A stretch of 64,000 nt of DNA, taken from NCBI RefSeq assembly GCF_052857255.1, contig NW_027526502.1, positions 292,501-356,500 on the forward strand, given 5' to 3'. The position numbers and the translations under genes were made by a program. The notes beneath the pieces are model-generated. The model did not search any database, was not told where the DNA came from, and saw nothing but the letters and a program-made list of their open reading frames with translations. This document shows, in pieces, positions 63,893 to 64,000 of this stretch. How positions within the stretch are numbered: the stretch's first letter is position 1; every line of letters begins with the position of its first letter. The DNA comes from Amblyomma americanum. Taxonomy: Eukaryota > Arthropoda > Arachnida > Ixodida > Ixodidae.

Positions 63893-64000
63893 GCCGAAGC
63901 CCGACGGCGTGCAGGTTCTGCCAGCAACCGTTCGAGCTCAACTCCGGAGCCCCTCCATCGTCCCCATGAAGTCGTCGGCACGTAAGCTCGGACACCCAAG
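63893..64000 (+). mobile_element. LTR fragment joined to RT, runs off the window
   Basis: From GCCGAAGCCCGACGGCG the sequence repeats 62,709-62,816 with one difference (GCAGG against GCAGC), i.e. the loop and the start of the right arm of the inverted LTR. RT therefore passes directly into LTR with no RNase H or integrase between, an internal deletion derivative of the same element. It continues past the window end. Confidence 0.75.

Overview
This window reads as repeat-rich intergenic DNA from an arthropod, most likely an ixodid tick. That assignment is an inference: the tRNA-derived SINEs, the RTE, CR1-like and RNase H-bearing LINEs and the Penelope-like elements match families I associate with tick genomes, and no conserved host gene confirms it. 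Almost every protein-like segment belongs to a transposable element, and most carry frameshifts, stops or deletions. There is no operon structure, no CRISPR and no rRNA or tRNA gene. The tRNA-like sequences are SINE heads.

Layout. 0-5.5 kb: LINE fragments, including a decayed CR1-like element whose ORF1 carries a 2A-like motif, followed by an RNase H-type LINE. 5.7-6.2 kb: a TA microsatellite and a hairpin. 6.3-8.5 kb: a reverse-strand CR1-like LINE whose 3' tail is a tetranucleotide repeat. 8.5-11.4 kb: palindromes and a reverse-strand Penelope-like element (PLE). 11.4-15.4 kb: LINE fragments, a ~570-bp GGAT array and a young RTE copy. 15.9-19.1 kb: a LINE 3' end, a GC-rich stretch with an STPR-like fragment, a SINE and a decayed LINE. 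20-22.4 kb: RTE fragments. 22.7-29.2 kb: a structurally complete LTR retrotransposon with 5-bp target duplication whose integrase lies upstream of reverse transcriptase (Gmr1-like order). 29.3-31.4 kb: a SINE and a possible host exon. 31.4-35.2 kb: two PLE copies in tandem. 35.3-36 kb: an array of RFX X-box-like inverted repeats. 36-39 kb: one LINE copy interrupted by a SINE and by a 650-bp foldback element. 39.9-41.2 kb: a second possible host exon and a solo LTR. 41.5-46.6 kb: RTE, LINE and gypsy fragments with a nested PLE. 46.6-50.3 kb: a nearly full-length I-like LINE. 50.6-51.6 kb: a second young RTE copy with 14-bp target duplication. 51.6-55.2 kb: a cluster of nuclear-receptor half-sites, repeats and an inverted PLE. 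55.2-62.1 kb: LINE and gypsy pieces nested in one another, one carrying a 115-bp minisatellite. 62.1-64 kb: a 1.2-kb inverted duplication of an LTR-element end, then a reverse transcriptase segment fused to LTR sequence.

The elements do not form a pathway. The window is best read as a stratigraphy of insertions: target duplications and interrupted reading frames order the events (LINE first, then SINE and foldback at 36-37.5 kb; LINE first, then PLE at 42.7 kb). The only candidates for host coding sequence are two GC-rich short exons on the reverse strand near 30.0 and 40.1 kb, both unproven. Coordinates of decayed element ends are by eye and approximate unless a target duplication fixes them.
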